Counted from the first letter of the stretch, positions 43,887 through 60,775 are shown. The stretch is 64,000 nucleotides of DNA from Microbacterium karelineae (GCF_009745985.1 NZ_WFIX01000171.1:1-64000); one strand, 5' to 3'. Translations and numbers: made by a program. The notes: generated by a model not told the origin, from the sequence alone.

Positions 43887-44504
43887 TCAGTACGGCAGCT
43901 GGCGCGTGGGGGCCGTCGGCGTGCGGTCGCTCATGACGCCGAGATCCTCGAGAACCGCCGTGCGGTTCGGATCCTGCGGGGCGGGCCGGCCGCGGCCGTT
44001 GCCGCGCGCCCGACGCTCCTCCCAGCGAGCGCGTTCGAGCACCTTCGCGTCACGGGCGTGCACCATGCCGCGCAGCGTCGCGGCGATGAAGGTGCCGATC
44101 CAGGCGCCGAGCGAGTTGGACACGATGTCGCGCAGATCGCTCACGCGGTCGCTGAGGAACTCTCCCTGCGTCCACTCGATCGCGCCCGAGTAGGCCGGCA
44201 GGATGATCAGGGCGAGCCACCAGCCCCAGCCCGGCAAAGCGAGCCCGAGGAGGAATCCGAGCGGGATGAACATCCCGATGTTCGCGGTGAACTCGAGCTC
44301 CATGTACCCGAAAGCCTCGGGCATGCCGAGGCGGTGCAGCACGCGCAGCACACGGTCGGCGACCGAGTCGACGCCGACGCCGTCGAGGCTCGGCGTCATC
44401 GTCACCCACATGACGAAGGCGAGGTAGACGAAGAAGAGCGCGGTCGCGAGTCCCACGCGCATCCGGCTGCGGGGAGGCCTGCGGTCGTCGTCAGCGTAGG
44501 TCAT
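43887..44504 (-). CDS. VanZ-family membrane protein
   Basis: A 205-residue protein with four to five membrane helices in its first 145 residues and a charged C-terminal tail. LEFTANIGMFIPLGFLLGLA and GAIEWTQGEFLSDRVSDLRD (followed by IVSNSLGAWIG) are the VanZ-family signatures. VanZ-like proteins affect resistance to lipoglycopeptides by an unknown mechanism, and many are linked to cell-envelope glycan loci. ATG 44504 lies seven bases after a TAACCT box, so translation is probably leaderless. It lies between the polysaccharide locus and tuf. Confidence 0.88.
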   Translation of the reverse strand: MTYADDDRRPPRSRMRVGLATALFFVYLAFVMWVTMTPSLDGVGVDSVADRVLRVLHRLGMPEAFGYMELEFTANIGMFIPLGFLLGLALPGWGWWLALIILPAYSGAIEWTQGEFLSDRVSDLRDIVSNSLGAWIGTFIAATLRGMVHARDAKVLERARWEERRARGNGRGRPAPQDPNRTAVLEDLGVMSDRTPTAPTRQLPY

Positions 44505-44511
44505 AGGGGGC

Positions 44512-44517
44512 AGGTTA
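44512..44517 (-). promoter_or_regulatory. TAACCT -10 box, leaderless-type start
   Basis: TAACCT on the minus strand ends seven bases before the VanZ ATG at 44504, and there is no Shine-Dalgarno sequence between them. Confidence 0.45.
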
Positions 44518-44568
44518 GACGGTCCATCTCTGCTGCACCCTGGGAACCGCGCTGTGAACGCACAGAGA

Positions 44569-44600
44569 AGCGGGGCGGATCCCGAAGGATCCGCCCCGCT
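44569..44600 (-). terminator. tuf terminator hairpin
   Basis: AGCGGGGCGGATCC-CGAA-GGATCCGCCCCGCT is a perfect 14-bp stem with a four-base loop, located 22 bases after the tuf stop. It closes the str operon. Confidence 0.85.
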
Positions 44601-44622
44601 CTGTCACGCAGGCCCGAAGGTC

Positions 44623-45816
<1,194 letters not shown>

Positions 45817-45889
45817 TGTGTCCTCCTCAGGACGTCAGGGAGCGGGGCCGGGCGCTGGATTGCGACCGGACCTCTCCGGGGTTTGTTTC

Positions 45890-45895
45890 AGTCTA
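45890..45895 (-). promoter_or_regulatory. Possible tuf promoter (-10 TAGACT)
   Basis: TAGACT lies after the fusA-tuf hairpin and about 75 bases before tuf, in an A/T-richer stretch. The -35 region is poor (TAACTT at 18 bases). Confidence 0.35.
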
Positions 45896-45927
45896 GTAGA
45901 GACAGTCTGTGTGAAGTTATGCGGGGT

Positions 45928-45956
45928 GGGCGGGGCCGAGTGTCTCGGCCCCGCCC
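45928..45956 (-). terminator. fusA-tuf intergenic hairpin
   Basis: GGGCGGGGCCGAG-TGT-CTCGGCCCCGCCC is a perfect 13-bp stem 26 bases after the fusA stop. It may partly end transcription before tuf. Confidence 0.7.
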
Positions 45957-45981
45957 GAGAGCCAGCAGGGCGGCGAGTGTC

Positions 45982-48096
45982 TTACTCGCCCTTGCCCTTC
46001 TGGATGATCTCGTCGGCGACAGCCTTGGGAACCTCAGCGTAGCTGTCGAACTCCATCGAGTAGACGGCGCGGCCCGACGTGCGCGAACGCAGGTCGCCGA
46101 TGTAGCCGAACATGCTCGACAGCGGCACGAGGGCGCGGACGACCTTGACGCCCTGGGCGTCCTCCATCGACTGCACCTGACCGCGGCGCGAGTTCAGGTC
46201 GCCGATGACGTCGCCCATATACTCCTCGGGCGTGCGCACCTCGACGCTCATGAGCGGCTCGAGCAGCGCGGGGCTCGCCTTCTGGACGGCCTCCTTGAAG
46301 CCCATCGAACCGGCGATCTTGAACGCCATCTCCGAGGAGTCGACGTCGTGGGAGGCGCCGTCGGTGAGCGTCGCCTTGACGCCGACCATCGGGTAGCCCG
46401 CGAGCACGCCGACGTTCATCGCATCCTGGAAGCCCGCGTCGACCGAGGGGATGTACTCGCGCGGAACGCGGCCACCCGTGACCTCGTTGCCGAACTCGTA
46501 GACCTTGTCGCCCTCGACGTCGATCGGCTCGAGGCGGAACTGGATCTTCGCGAACTGACCCGATCCACCCGTCTGCTTCTTGTGGGTGTAGTCGTGACGC
46601 TCGACCGCCTTGCGGATGGTCTCGCGGTACGCCACCTGGGGCTTGCCGACGTTGGCCTCGACCTTGAACTCGCGCTTCATGCGGTCGACGAGGATGTCGA
46701 GGTGCAGCTCGCCCATGCCCTTGACCGTGGTCTGTCCGGTCTCGGCGTTGTTCTCGACGCGGAAGGTCGGGTCCTCCTCAGCGAGCTTCTGGATCGCGAG
46801 ACCCAGCTTCTCCTGGTCGGCCTTCGTCTTCGGCTCGATCGCGACCTCGATGACGGGCTCGGGGAACGTCATCGACTCGAGGACGACCTGCTTGGCGGGG
46901 TCGCACAGCGTGTCACCCGTCGTCGTGTCCTTGAGGCCGATGACCGCATAGATGTGGCCGGCGGTGACCGACTCGACGGGGTTCTCCTTGTTGGCGTGCA
47001 TCTGGAAGATCTTCCCGATGCGCTCCTTCTTGCCCTTGGTCGAGTTGATGACCTGCGAGCCCGAGTCGAGGTGACCCGAGTACACCCGGATATAGGTCAG
47101 GCGACCGAAGAACGGGTGCGTGACGACCTTGAACGCGAGGGCCGTGAAGGGCTCCTCGGCGTCGGAGTGGCGCTCGATGACGACCGACTCGTCCTTCGGG
47201 TCGTGCGCCTCGATGGCGGGCACGTCGATGGGGGCCGGCAGGAAGTCGACGACCGCGTCGAGCATCGGCTGCACACCGCGGTTCTTGAACGCCGAGCCGC
47301 AGAACACGGGGAACGCGTCGCCCGAGATCGTCAGCTTGCGGATGCCCGCCTTGATCTCGTCGATCGAGAGCGCCTCGCCGCCGAAGAACTTCTCGAGGAG
47401 CTCGTCATCGGCCTCAGCGGCCGCCTCGACGAGCTTCTCGCGGTACTCCTCAGCCCGTGCCTGGAGGTCAGCCGGGATCTCCTGCGTCTCGTACTCGGCG
47501 CCCATCGTCACGTCGCCCTTGGCGTCGCCGGGCCAGACGAACGCCTTCATCGTGAGGAGGTCCACGACGCCGACGAAGTCGTTCTCGGCGCCGATCGGAA
47601 GCTGCATCACGAGCGGCTTCGCCTTGAGGCGGTTCACGATCGTGTCGATCGTGAAGTAGAAGTCGGCGCCCAGCTTGTCCATCTTGTTGACGAAGCAGAT
47701 GCGGGGCACGTTGTACTTGTCAGCCTGACGCCACACCGTCTCCGACTGCGGCTCGACGCCCTCCTTGCCGTCGAAGACGGCGACGGCGCCGTCGAGCACG
47801 CGAAGCGAGCGCTCGACCTCGACCGTGAAGTCGACGTGGCCGGGGGTGTCGATGATGTTGATCTGGGTGCCGTTCCAGAAACTGGTCACAGCAGCCGACG
47901 TGATCGTGATGCCACGCTCCTGCTCCTGCTCCATCCAGTCCGTCGTCGCTCCACCGTCGTGCGTCTCACCGATCTTGTGGTTGACGCCCGTGTAGTACAG
48001 GATGCGCTCGGTCGTGGTGGTCTTACCGGCATCGATGTGAGCCATGATGCCGATGTTGCGGACCTTCTTGAGGTCGGTGAGCACGTCTTGTGCCAC
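45982..48096 (-). CDS. fusA: Elongation factor G
   Basis: A 704-residue EF-G, the GTPase that drives ribosome translocation. The N-terminal GTPase has [34 protein letters not shown] and [10 protein letters not shown]; domains II-V are complete, ending in the EF-G C-terminal region [15 protein letters not shown]. The start is GTG 48096 with AAGGAAA upstream. It follows rpsG by 96 bases that contain a hairpin. Nothing unusual is seen. Confidence 0.98.
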   Translation of the reverse strand: MAQDVLTDLKKVRNIGIMAHIDAGKTTTTERILYYTGVNHKIGETHDGGATTDWMEQEQERGITITSAAVTSFWNGTQINIIDTPGHVDFTVEVERSLRVLDGAVAVFDGKEGVEPQSETVWRQADKYNVPRICFVNKMDKLGADFYFTIDTIVNRLKAKPLVMQLPIGAENDFVGVVDLLTMKAFVWPGDAKGDVTMGAEYETQEIPADLQARAEEYREKLVEAAAEADDELLEKFFGGEALSIDEIKAGIRKLTISGDAFPVFCGSAFKNRGVQPMLDAVVDFLPAPIDVPAIEAHDPKDESVVIERHSDAEEPFTALAFKVVTHPFFGRLTYIRVYSGHLDSGSQVINSTKGKKERIGKIFQMHANKENPVESVTAGHIYAVIGLKDTTTGDTLCDPAKQVVLESMTFPEPVIEVAIEPKTKADQEKLGLAIQKLAEEDPTFRVENNAETGQTTVKGMGELHLDILVDRMKREFKVEANVGKPQVAYRETIRKAVERHDYTHKKQTGGSGQFAKIQFRLEPIDVEGDKVYEFGNEVTGGRVPREYIPSVDAGFQDAMNVGVLAGYPMVGVKATLTDGASHDVDSSEMAFKIAGSMGFKEAVQKASPALLEPLMSVEVRTPEEYMGDVIGDLNSRRGQVQSMEDAQGVKVVRALVPLSSMFGYIGDLRSRTSGRAVYSMEFDSYAEVPKAVADEIIQKGKGE

Positions 48097-48135
48097 TTCG
48101 AGTTTCCTTACGTGAGAAAGGGATGAAACAGGAAC

Positions 48136-48176
48136 GTCGGCCCCGGAGTCGCCCCGGAGAGCGGTCCGGGGCCGAC
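48136..48176 (-). other. Hairpin between rpsG and fusA
   Basis: GTCGGCCCCGGA pairs perfectly over 12 bp with TCCGGGGCCGAC across a 17-base loop. Inside an operon this may stabilise the upstream mRNA end or attenuate. Confidence 0.55.
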
Positions 48177-48192
48177 GGGTGTCGCTGTCGTC

Positions 48193-48663
48193 TTACCAGC
48201 GGTAGTGCGCGAAGGCCCGGTTCGACTCGGCCATCTTGTGCGTGTCCTCGCGACGCTTGACCGCGGCGCCGAGACCGTTCGACGCGTCGAGGATCTCGTT
48301 CATGAGGCGCTCGGTCATCGTCTTCTCACGACGGCCCTTCGCGTAGCTGACGAGCCAGCGGAGGGCGAGCGTGTTGGCACGGTGAGGCTTGACCTCGACC
48401 GGAACCTGGTACGTCGAGCCGCCGACGCGGCGGCTGCGGACCTCGAGCGTGGGGCGCACGTTGTCGAGCGCCTTCTTGAGCGTCGCCACGGCGTCGCCGT
48501 CGGTCTTCGACTCGACACCCGCGAGGGCGTCGTAGACGATGTGCTCGGCGATCGACTTCTTGCCGTCGACGAGGATCTTGTTGACGAGCTGCGTGACGAT
48601 CGGCGCGCCGTAGACGGGATCGTTGACGACGGGGCGCTTGGGGGCCGGACCCTTACGAGGCAT
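48193..48663 (-). CDS. rpsG: 30S ribosomal protein S7
   Basis: A 156-residue S7, which nucleates assembly of the 30S head and binds near the exit site. [20 protein letters not shown] at the start and [20 protein letters not shown] in the middle are typical actinobacterial S7. It starts five bases after the rpsL stop, and its ribosome-binding AAGAAGG lies inside the end of rpsL, so the two are coupled. Confidence 0.98.
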   Translation of the reverse strand: MPRKGPAPKRPVVNDPVYGAPIVTQLVNKILVDGKKSIAEHIVYDALAGVESKTDGDAVATLKKALDNVRPTLEVRSRRVGGSTYQVPVEVKPHRANTLALRWLVSYAKGRREKTMTERLMNEILDASNGLGAAVKRREDTHKMAESNRAFAHYRW

Positions 48664-48668
48664 CTAAC

Positions 48669-49037
48669 TCAACCCTTCTTCGCGCCGTAGTGGCTACGGG
48701 CCTGCTTGCGGTTCTTGACGGCCTGCGTGTCGAGAGCGCCGCGCACGATGCGGTAACGCACACCGGGGAGGTCCTTCACACGACCACCGCGGACGAGCAC
48801 GAGCGAGTGCTCCTGCAGGTTGTGGCCCTCACCGGGGATGTAGGCCGTGACCTCGGTGCCGTTGCGGAGCTTCACACGAGCGACCTTGCGCATCGCCGAG
48901 TTCGGCTTCTTGGGCGTGGTGGTGTACACACGGGTGCAGACACCGGCCTGCTGCGGGTTCGCCTTCAGGGCGGGCGCCTTGGTCTTGGTGACCTTGGGCT
49001 TGCGTCCCTTGCGAACCAACTGCTGGATAGTTGGCAC
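48669..49037 (-). CDS. rpsL: 30S ribosomal protein S12
   Basis: A 122-residue S12, the decoding-centre protein and classical streptomycin target. The key loops [16 protein letters not shown] and the later [14 protein letters not shown] have the usual lysines, so no resistance change is evident. The start is GTG 49037 with AAGGAG five bases upstream; a longer frame extends into the leader but has no support. It is the first gene of the str operon and has a leader of about 170 bases. Confidence 0.98.
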   Translation of the reverse strand: MPTIQQLVRKGRKPKVTKTKAPALKANPQQAGVCTRVYTTTPKKPNSAMRKVARVKLRNGTEVTAYIPGEGHNLQEHSLVLVRGGRVKDLPGVRYRIVRGALDTQAVKNRKQARSHYGAKKG

Positions 49038-49216
49038 GTTTCTCCTTGATTCGATGCTGCACGGTGACAGCAAGGCGTGATGTTTCACGTCGACCCATCC
49101 ACGCGGGCGAGTGCCCGGGTGCCTTCGATGGGTATGCCGTGGGGGTGGACCTGTTCGCAGGCCTTGACCCTTATTGCGCACGCGCACGCGTCAGACGCGC
49201 ACACGCAGACTGATCC

Positions 49217-49245
49217 ATCATACGCGCGCGACACGCGCCCCGCAA
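49217..49245 (-). promoter_or_regulatory. str operon promoter
   Basis: On the minus strand, TTGCGG (49245-49240), a 17-base spacer and TATGAT (49222-49217) form a good housekeeping promoter. Transcription would start near 49210 and give a leader of about 170 bases before rpsL. Confidence 0.7.
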
Positions 49246-49260
49246 ACGCCCGAGGATCAC

Positions 49261-49266
49261 TACCCT
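49261..49266 (+). promoter_or_regulatory. TACCCT -10 box, leaderless-type start
   Basis: TACCCT ends six bases before ATG 49273. It lies back to back with the rpsL promoter. Confidence 0.45.
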
Positions 49267-49272
49267 GAGTGT

Positions 49273-49926
49273 ATGGAGCGGTCGCTGGAGACGCGGGTGA
49301 ACCAGGCGGTCGACGCCTGGCTGCGCTGGCTGCCCCGCTGGGAGCCCGCCACCCACCGCGGGCGCCGCTCCCCCTGCCGTCGCTGCTTCGGATCCCCGAT
49401 CCTCGAGGCCGCCGGCATCGGCCACGACACGCCGCACGGCGTGCAGCATGGGCTCTCCACACGCGTGAAGACGATCATCGATCAGCAGGTCGCGCAGTAC
49501 ACGGCGCAGAACCTGCCGATGCTGCAGGCCGAGCTCGACCAGCAGGCCGCACGCAATCGCGCGCGCAGCTACCGGCCGCGCGAGGACCTGGATCCCGAGT
49601 TCGACGGCATGCCGCTCGACCCCGAGCCGGATCCGGGCGCGCCGTTCCTGTTCACGATCGCCGGCTTCGAAGAGGAGGCCGCGCAGGAGACGCCGCCCCT
49701 TCCTCCCCTCTCCGACGACGCGAAGCGGGCGCTGCGGCGCGAGGTCGCGCTCGCCGACGAGCACGCGAACGACATCGGGCACGAGGTGTGCCGCCTGCTC
49801 GCGGCACACAGCGCGCGGATCCGCTCGGCCGTCAGCGAGTATGTGGATCCGCAGATCGACGCGATGATGAAGGAGCTCACGACGTCGCTCGACGCCCCCT
49901 TCGACCCGCGCGACCTCGGCAGCTGA
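49273..49926 (+). CDS. Conserved-type hypothetical protein divergent from rpsL
   Basis: A 217-residue soluble protein of no family I can name. The N-terminal 40 residues are basic and aromatic (AVDAWLRWLPRWEPATHRGR) and contain CRRCFGSP, a single CxxC that could bind metal only with help. The middle is a helical stretch, then a disordered acidic part with LDPEPDPGAP; the end is helical again (DEHANDIGHEVCRLLAAHSA). ATG 49273 lies six bases after a TACCCT box. It is transcribed away from the str operon. Its function is unknown. Confidence 0.7.
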   Translation: MERSLETRVNQAVDAWLRWLPRWEPATHRGRRSPCRRCFGSPILEAAGIGHDTPHGVQHGLSTRVKTIIDQQVAQYTAQNLPMLQAELDQQAARNRARSYRPREDLDPEFDGMPLDPEPDPGAPFLFTIAGFEEEAAQETPPLPPLSDDAKRALRREVALADEHANDIGHEVCRLLAAHSARIRSAVSEYVDPQIDAMMKELTTSLDAPFDPRDLGS

Positions 49927-49978
49927 TCCGGGGCGCCCTCGCGATCTCGCTCGCGACGGATCCCCGCCGAGAACCGCG

Positions 49979-50443
49979 CTACGGCCGGCGCTCCCATGGC
50001 CAGCGCGGGCGCTCGGCGCCCGTGCGTCGGACCGCGATCGCGGCCCACGCGGCGACGAGCGCGGCGCCCGCGACGACCGGCGCGACCCAGCCGATCAGGA
50101 CCTCGCGCGTGACGCCGAGGACGATGCCGAGGTCTCCCGTCTCGAACAGCGCGCCGAACGCGATCACGACGAGGTGCGCCGCGGCGGATCCGATGGCCGT
50201 GCCGAGCGCGGCGAAATAGCTCGGCCGCTCCGCCGCGATCGCGCCGCGCACGAGCAGCGCGAAGGCGGCGATCGCGGCGCCGGCCGCGACGTAGGCGGGG
50301 ACGATGCCGACCCCGCGGGTCGAGATCACGTCGGAGTCGGTCGCGAGGCTCGCGACCCCGAGACCCGCGACGAGCAGGGCGAGGTATCCCACGCTCGCGA
50401 AGGCGACGAGCGCGGCATCGGGCAGCTGCTCGCGGGAGGTCAC
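49979..50443 (-). CDS. Small four-helix membrane protein, unknown function
   Basis: A 154-residue protein with four hydrophobic segments (ALVAFASVGYLALLVAGLGV, AYVAAGAAIAAFALLVRGAI, AAAHLVVIAFGALFETGDLG, GWVAPVVAGAALVAAWAAIA) and a basic, tryptophan-containing end. I start it at GTG 50443, which lies six bases after GACAAT, close to a -10 box; GGAGGG directly abuts the GTG and is too close to work as a normal ribosome site. A longer frame to 50491 runs through the large hairpin at 50483. No family is recognised. Confidence 0.7.
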   Translation of the reverse strand: MTSREQLPDAALVAFASVGYLALLVAGLGVASLATDSDVISTRGVGIVPAYVAAGAAIAAFALLVRGAIAAERPSYFAALGTAIGSAAAHLVVIAFGALFETGDLGIVLGVTREVLIGWVAPVVAGAALVAAWAAIAVRRTGAERPRWPWERRP

Positions 50444-50482
50444 CCCTCCATTGTCCCGCCGCAGAAGGCGCACCGAGACAGA

Positions 50483-50545
50483 AGTCCACACGTCTTCGTC
50501 GAGTCCGCAGCTGCTGGCTGCGAACTCGACGAAGACGTGTGGACT
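50483..50545. repeat. Very long perfect hairpin (22-bp stem plus inner 6-bp stem)
   Basis: AGTCCACACGTCTTCGTCGAGT (22 bases) is perfectly reverse-repeated at 50524-50545, and CGCAGC-TGCTG-GCTGCG closes the top after a C-A mismatch. It lies 19 bases after the stop of the 50565-51734 gene, so it may be a terminator or a mobile palindromic repeat. Confidence 0.85.
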
Positions 50546-50564
50546 CGTGGTGAGCGGACGCGGC

Positions 50565-51734
50565 TCAGGCGCTCTTCGCGGGGGCCTGCGGGCCCTCCGC
50601 CATGAGGCGGTCGTACTCCTCGCGCTCCGCGGCGTTCTGCTTTGTGATGCGCGCGCCGCGGCGCGACACCCAGCCGCCGAACCAGATCGTCACCTCGCGC
50701 GCGACGATGAAGGCGAGCAGCGCGGGCACCGCGAACACCGAGTGGACGAGCAGCAGGAAGCCCTCGTCGGCCGTGAGCACCCAGAACGGCTGGTCGAGGA
50801 AGACCCCGCCGATGTAGCCGGCGTAGGTCAGCAGCGCGACGAAGAGTCCGAGCACGACCCACGACCACCAGCGGGCGCGGTTGACGAAGACGCCGAGCAG
50901 CCAGAAGGCCAGCCAGAACGCGACGACCGTGAACCAGAACGGCGGCTGCAGGAGCACGTCGGTGACGAAGGTCAGCGGGTCGACGACGCTCTCGCGCGTC
51001 TCCGCGAACGACTCGAACAGGTTCCAGCCGTAGGTGACGGCCGCGTACAGCGCCGCGAAGACGACGGCGGCGAGCAGGCCGATGAGGCCCGATGCGCCGC
51101 GGTTGCCCCGCCGTCGGGGAGGCTCAGGAGCCTGCACGAAGATCGGCCCCGGCGCGGGCGCCACGTGGGGCGCCGGCTCGCTCGCCGTGACCGCGACCGT
51201 CTCCGGCTCGTCGATCGGCGTCGTCGCGCCCGGCTGCGGCTCGGTCGCCATGAAGGTCTCGTTCGTCGCCGGCTCGAACCACGGGTCGCCGGGCTTCCGC
51301 ACGCCCTCGGGCTCTCGCGCCCCCGGTGCGACGGGAGCGGCCGTCGCGGTCTCCGACTCGAGGCGGTCGAGCTCGGCCGCGAGCGCCTCATAGTCGGGCT
51401 CATCGGCGGAATCGGTGGGGGCGCCGCCCTCGTCATCAGCGGCCCGAGTGTCGGTCTCCTCGGCGGGCGAGGCCTCCGCCGTGGATCCCTCGTCGGATGC
51501 GGCCGCATTCGCCTCGGTCGGCGCGTCGCCGCTCGGCTCGGCATCCGACGCGTCGCCGGATCCGCTCGCCTCGCCGGCGTCGTCCGGCGCACCCGCGTCT
51601 GTCATCTCGTCGGACTGCTCCGCGACGGGCGCCTGCTCGGGCGCGTCTCGCTCGTCGGCGACCGAAGCGGCACCGTCGGCCTGCTCCTCGACCGGCTCGC
51701 CGCCGTCGTTCCTCGAACCCTGGGCGTCACTCAT
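50565..51734 (-). CDS. Membrane protein with long acidic N-terminal tail
   Basis: A 389-residue protein. Residues 1-205 are a disordered acidic tail rich in Asp, Glu, Ala and Pro (SDEMTDAGAPDDAGEASGSG). A basic arginine turn follows, and then four transmembrane helices (GLIGLLAAVVFAALYAAVTY, FWFTVVAFWLAFWLLGVFV, WWSWVVLGLFVALLTYAGYI, FLLLVHSVFAVPALLAFIVA). The short C-terminal end is basic. ATG 51734 has GAGGAG eight bases upstream. The gene lies between rpoC and the str operon, a place where actinobacteria often carry such proteins. Its function is unknown. Confidence 0.78.
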   Translation of the reverse strand: MSDAQGSRNDGGEPVEEQADGAASVADERDAPEQAPVAEQSDEMTDAGAPDDAGEASGSGDASDAEPSGDAPTEANAAASDEGSTAEASPAEETDTRAADDEGGAPTDSADEPDYEALAAELDRLESETATAAPVAPGAREPEGVRKPGDPWFEPATNETFMATEPQPGATTPIDEPETVAVTASEPAPHVAPAPGPIFVQAPEPPRRRGNRGASGLIGLLAAVVFAALYAAVTYGWNLFESFAETRESVVDPLTFVTDVLLQPPFWFTVVAFWLAFWLLGVFVNRARWWSWVVLGLFVALLTYAGYIGGVFLDQPFWVLTADEGFLLLVHSVFAVPALLAFIVAREVTIWFGGWVSRRGARITKQNAAEREEYDRLMAEGPQAPAKSA

Positions 51735-51830
51735 CGCACGCACTCCTCACGGACGGGGCCTCTCCCCTCCTGCGGAAGATTAACGCGCCGCCCCCCGCAG
51801 ATCCGCGCGCCTCGCCGGGGAACACGCCGC

Positions 51831-52001
51831 CTACGGTGTGATCGACCGCAGCCAGTCGAAGAACCCGAAGAACAGACCCGCGAGCCACTCGCCCACGATC
51901 GGCCAGAACGGCCACGCGGCCCAGATGAGCAGGGCGAGCACGGCCACGATCAGAATCGTGCCGATCGCCGTCGCCACCTTGCTGCGTCCCCCGATCGCCA
52001 T
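51831..52001 (-). CDS. Small membrane protein of 56 residues
   Basis: A short reading frame not obvious by length alone. It encodes a basic start (AIGGRSKVATAIG), one strong helix (TILIVAVLALLIWAAWPFWP), a tryptophan-rich amphipathic part (IVGEWLAGLFFGFFDWLRS) and a stop at 51831. ATG 52001 lies exactly six bases after TAGCCT, the same box-to-start layout as two other genes here, which supports it as real. It lies between the rpoC terminator and the acidic-tail membrane protein. Function unknown. Confidence 0.65.
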   Translation of the reverse strand: MAIGGRSKVATAIGTILIVAVLALLIWAAWPFWPIVGEWLAGLFFGFFDWLRSITP

Positions 52002-52007
52002 GCATCC

Positions 52008-52013
52008 AGGCTA
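52008..52013 (-). promoter_or_regulatory. TAGCCT -10 box, leaderless-type start
   Basis: TAGCCT on the minus strand ends six bases before the ATG of the 56-residue protein. The identical box and spacing occur at 61942 and 63507. Confidence 0.5.
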
Positions 52014-52042
52014 GTGGACGGGCGCGGCGCGGCTGAAGCAAC

Positions 52043-52080
52043 ACACAGGCCCCCGGATCCGAGGATCCGGGGGCCTGTGT
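52043..52080 (-). terminator. rpoC terminator hairpin
   Basis: ACACAGGCCCCCGGATCC and its exact reverse complement form an 18-bp inverted repeat with only GA between them, 18 bases after the rpoC stop. Confidence 0.85.
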
Positions 52081-52097
52081 CAGCGACTCGCGTCAGG

Positions 52098-55973
<3,876 letters not shown>

Positions 55974-56015
55974 TTGACTCTCCTGTGTGGGAAATCTGTG
56001 TATCGGCCGGGCGGA

Positions 56016-59498
<3,483 letters not shown>

Positions 59499-59596
59499 GG
59501 GGATGACCTCCGTGGACCCGAGAAGGGCCTCTAGATTCCTTGCCGACAGGGTGTGAGGCGCGCCCATCCGTCGAGATCCGCTCGTGACCCGCGCCG

Positions 59597-59625
59597 CTAT
59601 CTGCGGGGATCACGCGAATTGTCCA
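59597..59625 (-). promoter_or_regulatory. Possible rpoB promoter
   Basis: TGGACA, a 17-base spacer and AGATAG on the minus strand, about 100 bases upstream of rpoB. The -35 is close to consensus and the -10 is weak. Confidence 0.3.
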
Positions 59626-59711
59626 GCCGACCACCATATGAAGGCATGGAAGAAGCAATGGGCGCAACGACTCACGCTACCCCAGTGGACACGCGATGTC
59701 CACCGGGGTAG

Positions 59712-59740
59712 TTGACTCAGATTTTCCTCTCAGGTATAAC
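59712..59740 (+). promoter_or_regulatory. Near-consensus promoter
   Basis: TTGACT, a 17-base spacer and TATAAC. Transcription would begin near 59747 and give a leader of about 40 bases to the ATG at 59789. It is the best-matching sigma-70-type promoter seen in the window. Confidence 0.7.
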
Positions 59741-59788
59741 CGCCCGGATCCTCGTTCCGCCGACGGCGCGTCCCATACGCTGGAGCAC

Positions 59789-60691
59789 ATGGATCGTTGG
59801 CCCTGGCACCTGTCGAACGCGAAGGCGTGGCCCGCCTCGGGCACGACCCTCAAGACCGGCCTCACGCAGCTGATCGCACGCGCGGCCGCGTCCGGCATCG
59901 AGGTGCGGTGGAACGACGCGCCGGGCGTGCGCGTCAGCTCCTCGGCCTTCACGCGCCGCGCGCACGTCGAGGCGCTCACCGCCGACCTGACGGGCGCGGA
60001 GGTCACGATCGACGGCGGTCGGCTCGCGCACGACGACGGGCAGTGGATCCCGGATCCGACCCGCGACGAGGTGGTCTCGCGCACGCCGGGAAGCGTCGAC
60101 GACCTGCGCCTCCGCGCGGATCCCGTGACGATCAACGGCCTCGAGCTGCGCGCCGAGCTCGCCCTCGAGCACACGCCCGTCGAGTGGGTCGTCGTGCGGA
60201 AGGACGGTCGCCTCTACGGCACCGTGGACGAGGGCAGCGACGCCGAGAAGCGCGCGAGCGGATCCTTCCGGGTCTCGATGGCGCAGGACGACATCGCCGA
60301 ACTGGCCCTGTCGATCGCGCGCTCGCGCATGAAGGACGCCTCGCGGTGGACCGCCGCGCTCACGGCGCTCAAGCTCGCCGTCGTCCCGAAGGGCGAGGGG
60401 CGATTCGTCGTGACGGCGGGCGGCGCGGGCAAGGTGTTCTTCCTGCCGATGTCGGCCCGCGTGGGCTTCGACGTCGAGGTGCGCCCCGATGGCACGATCA
60501 CGATCCACCGCGCGACGGCCGCGAGCCGCAGTCTCCTCACGAAGCTGCTGCTCCTCCCCCTGCGCCCGCAGCTGCGCGAGCTGGCCGGGAAGACGGCGCA
60601 CCTCAGCGACGAGGCGCTCGCGGTCGAGGACCTCGCGGTCGACGCGGCCGATGGCCGGCTGACCGTCGCGGGCCGCGTTCGCGCCAGCTGA
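59789..60691 (+). CDS. Hypothetical protein, possibly LmeA/DUF2993-like
   Basis: A 300-residue protein without a signal peptide. Its end (EALAVEDLAVDAADGRLTVA, then GRVRAS) and the beta-rich repeat pattern (GLELRAELALEHTPVEWVVV, FFLPMSARVGFDVEVRPDGT) recall lipid-binding LmeA/DUF2993 proteins, but the match is weak and the usual N-terminal export signal is absent. ATG 59789 is preceded by GGAG at three bases and by TACGCT at seven; a near-consensus promoter lies 50 bases upstream. It is divergent from rpoB. Function unknown. Confidence 0.65.
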   Translation: MDRWPWHLSNAKAWPASGTTLKTGLTQLIARAAASGIEVRWNDAPGVRVSSSAFTRRAHVEALTADLTGAEVTIDGGRLAHDDGQWIPDPTRDEVVSRTPGSVDDLRLRADPVTINGLELRAELALEHTPVEWVVVRKDGRLYGTVDEGSDAEKRASGSFRVSMAQDDIAELALSIARSRMKDASRWTAALTALKLAVVPKGEGRFVVTAGGAGKVFFLPMSARVGFDVEVRPDGTITIHRATAASRSLLTKLLLLPLRPQLRELAGKTAHLSDEALAVEDLAVDAADGRLTVAGRVRAS

Positions 60692-60694
60692 CCA

Positions 60695-60759
60695 AACCTT
60701 CATTTCTGGCACATCCCTGCGCCGATTCCCATACGGAGATGTGCCAGAAATGAAGGGTT
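60695..60759. terminator. Long hairpin between convergent genes
   Basis: TTCATTTCTGGCACATC at 60699-60715 pairs perfectly with GATGTGCCAGAAATGAA at 60738-60754, and AACC extends it with one bulge. The loop is 22 bases. It starts three bases after one stop and ends 16 bases before the opposing stop, so it can serve both strands. Confidence 0.7.
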
Positions 60760-60775
60760 GCGGGGTGCGCCCGCA

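Noticed and set aside
49174-49225. Short leader peptide at the str promoter
   Set aside because: The candidate ATG overlaps the -10 box TATGAT, so it would lie before the transcription start and not be in the mRNA.
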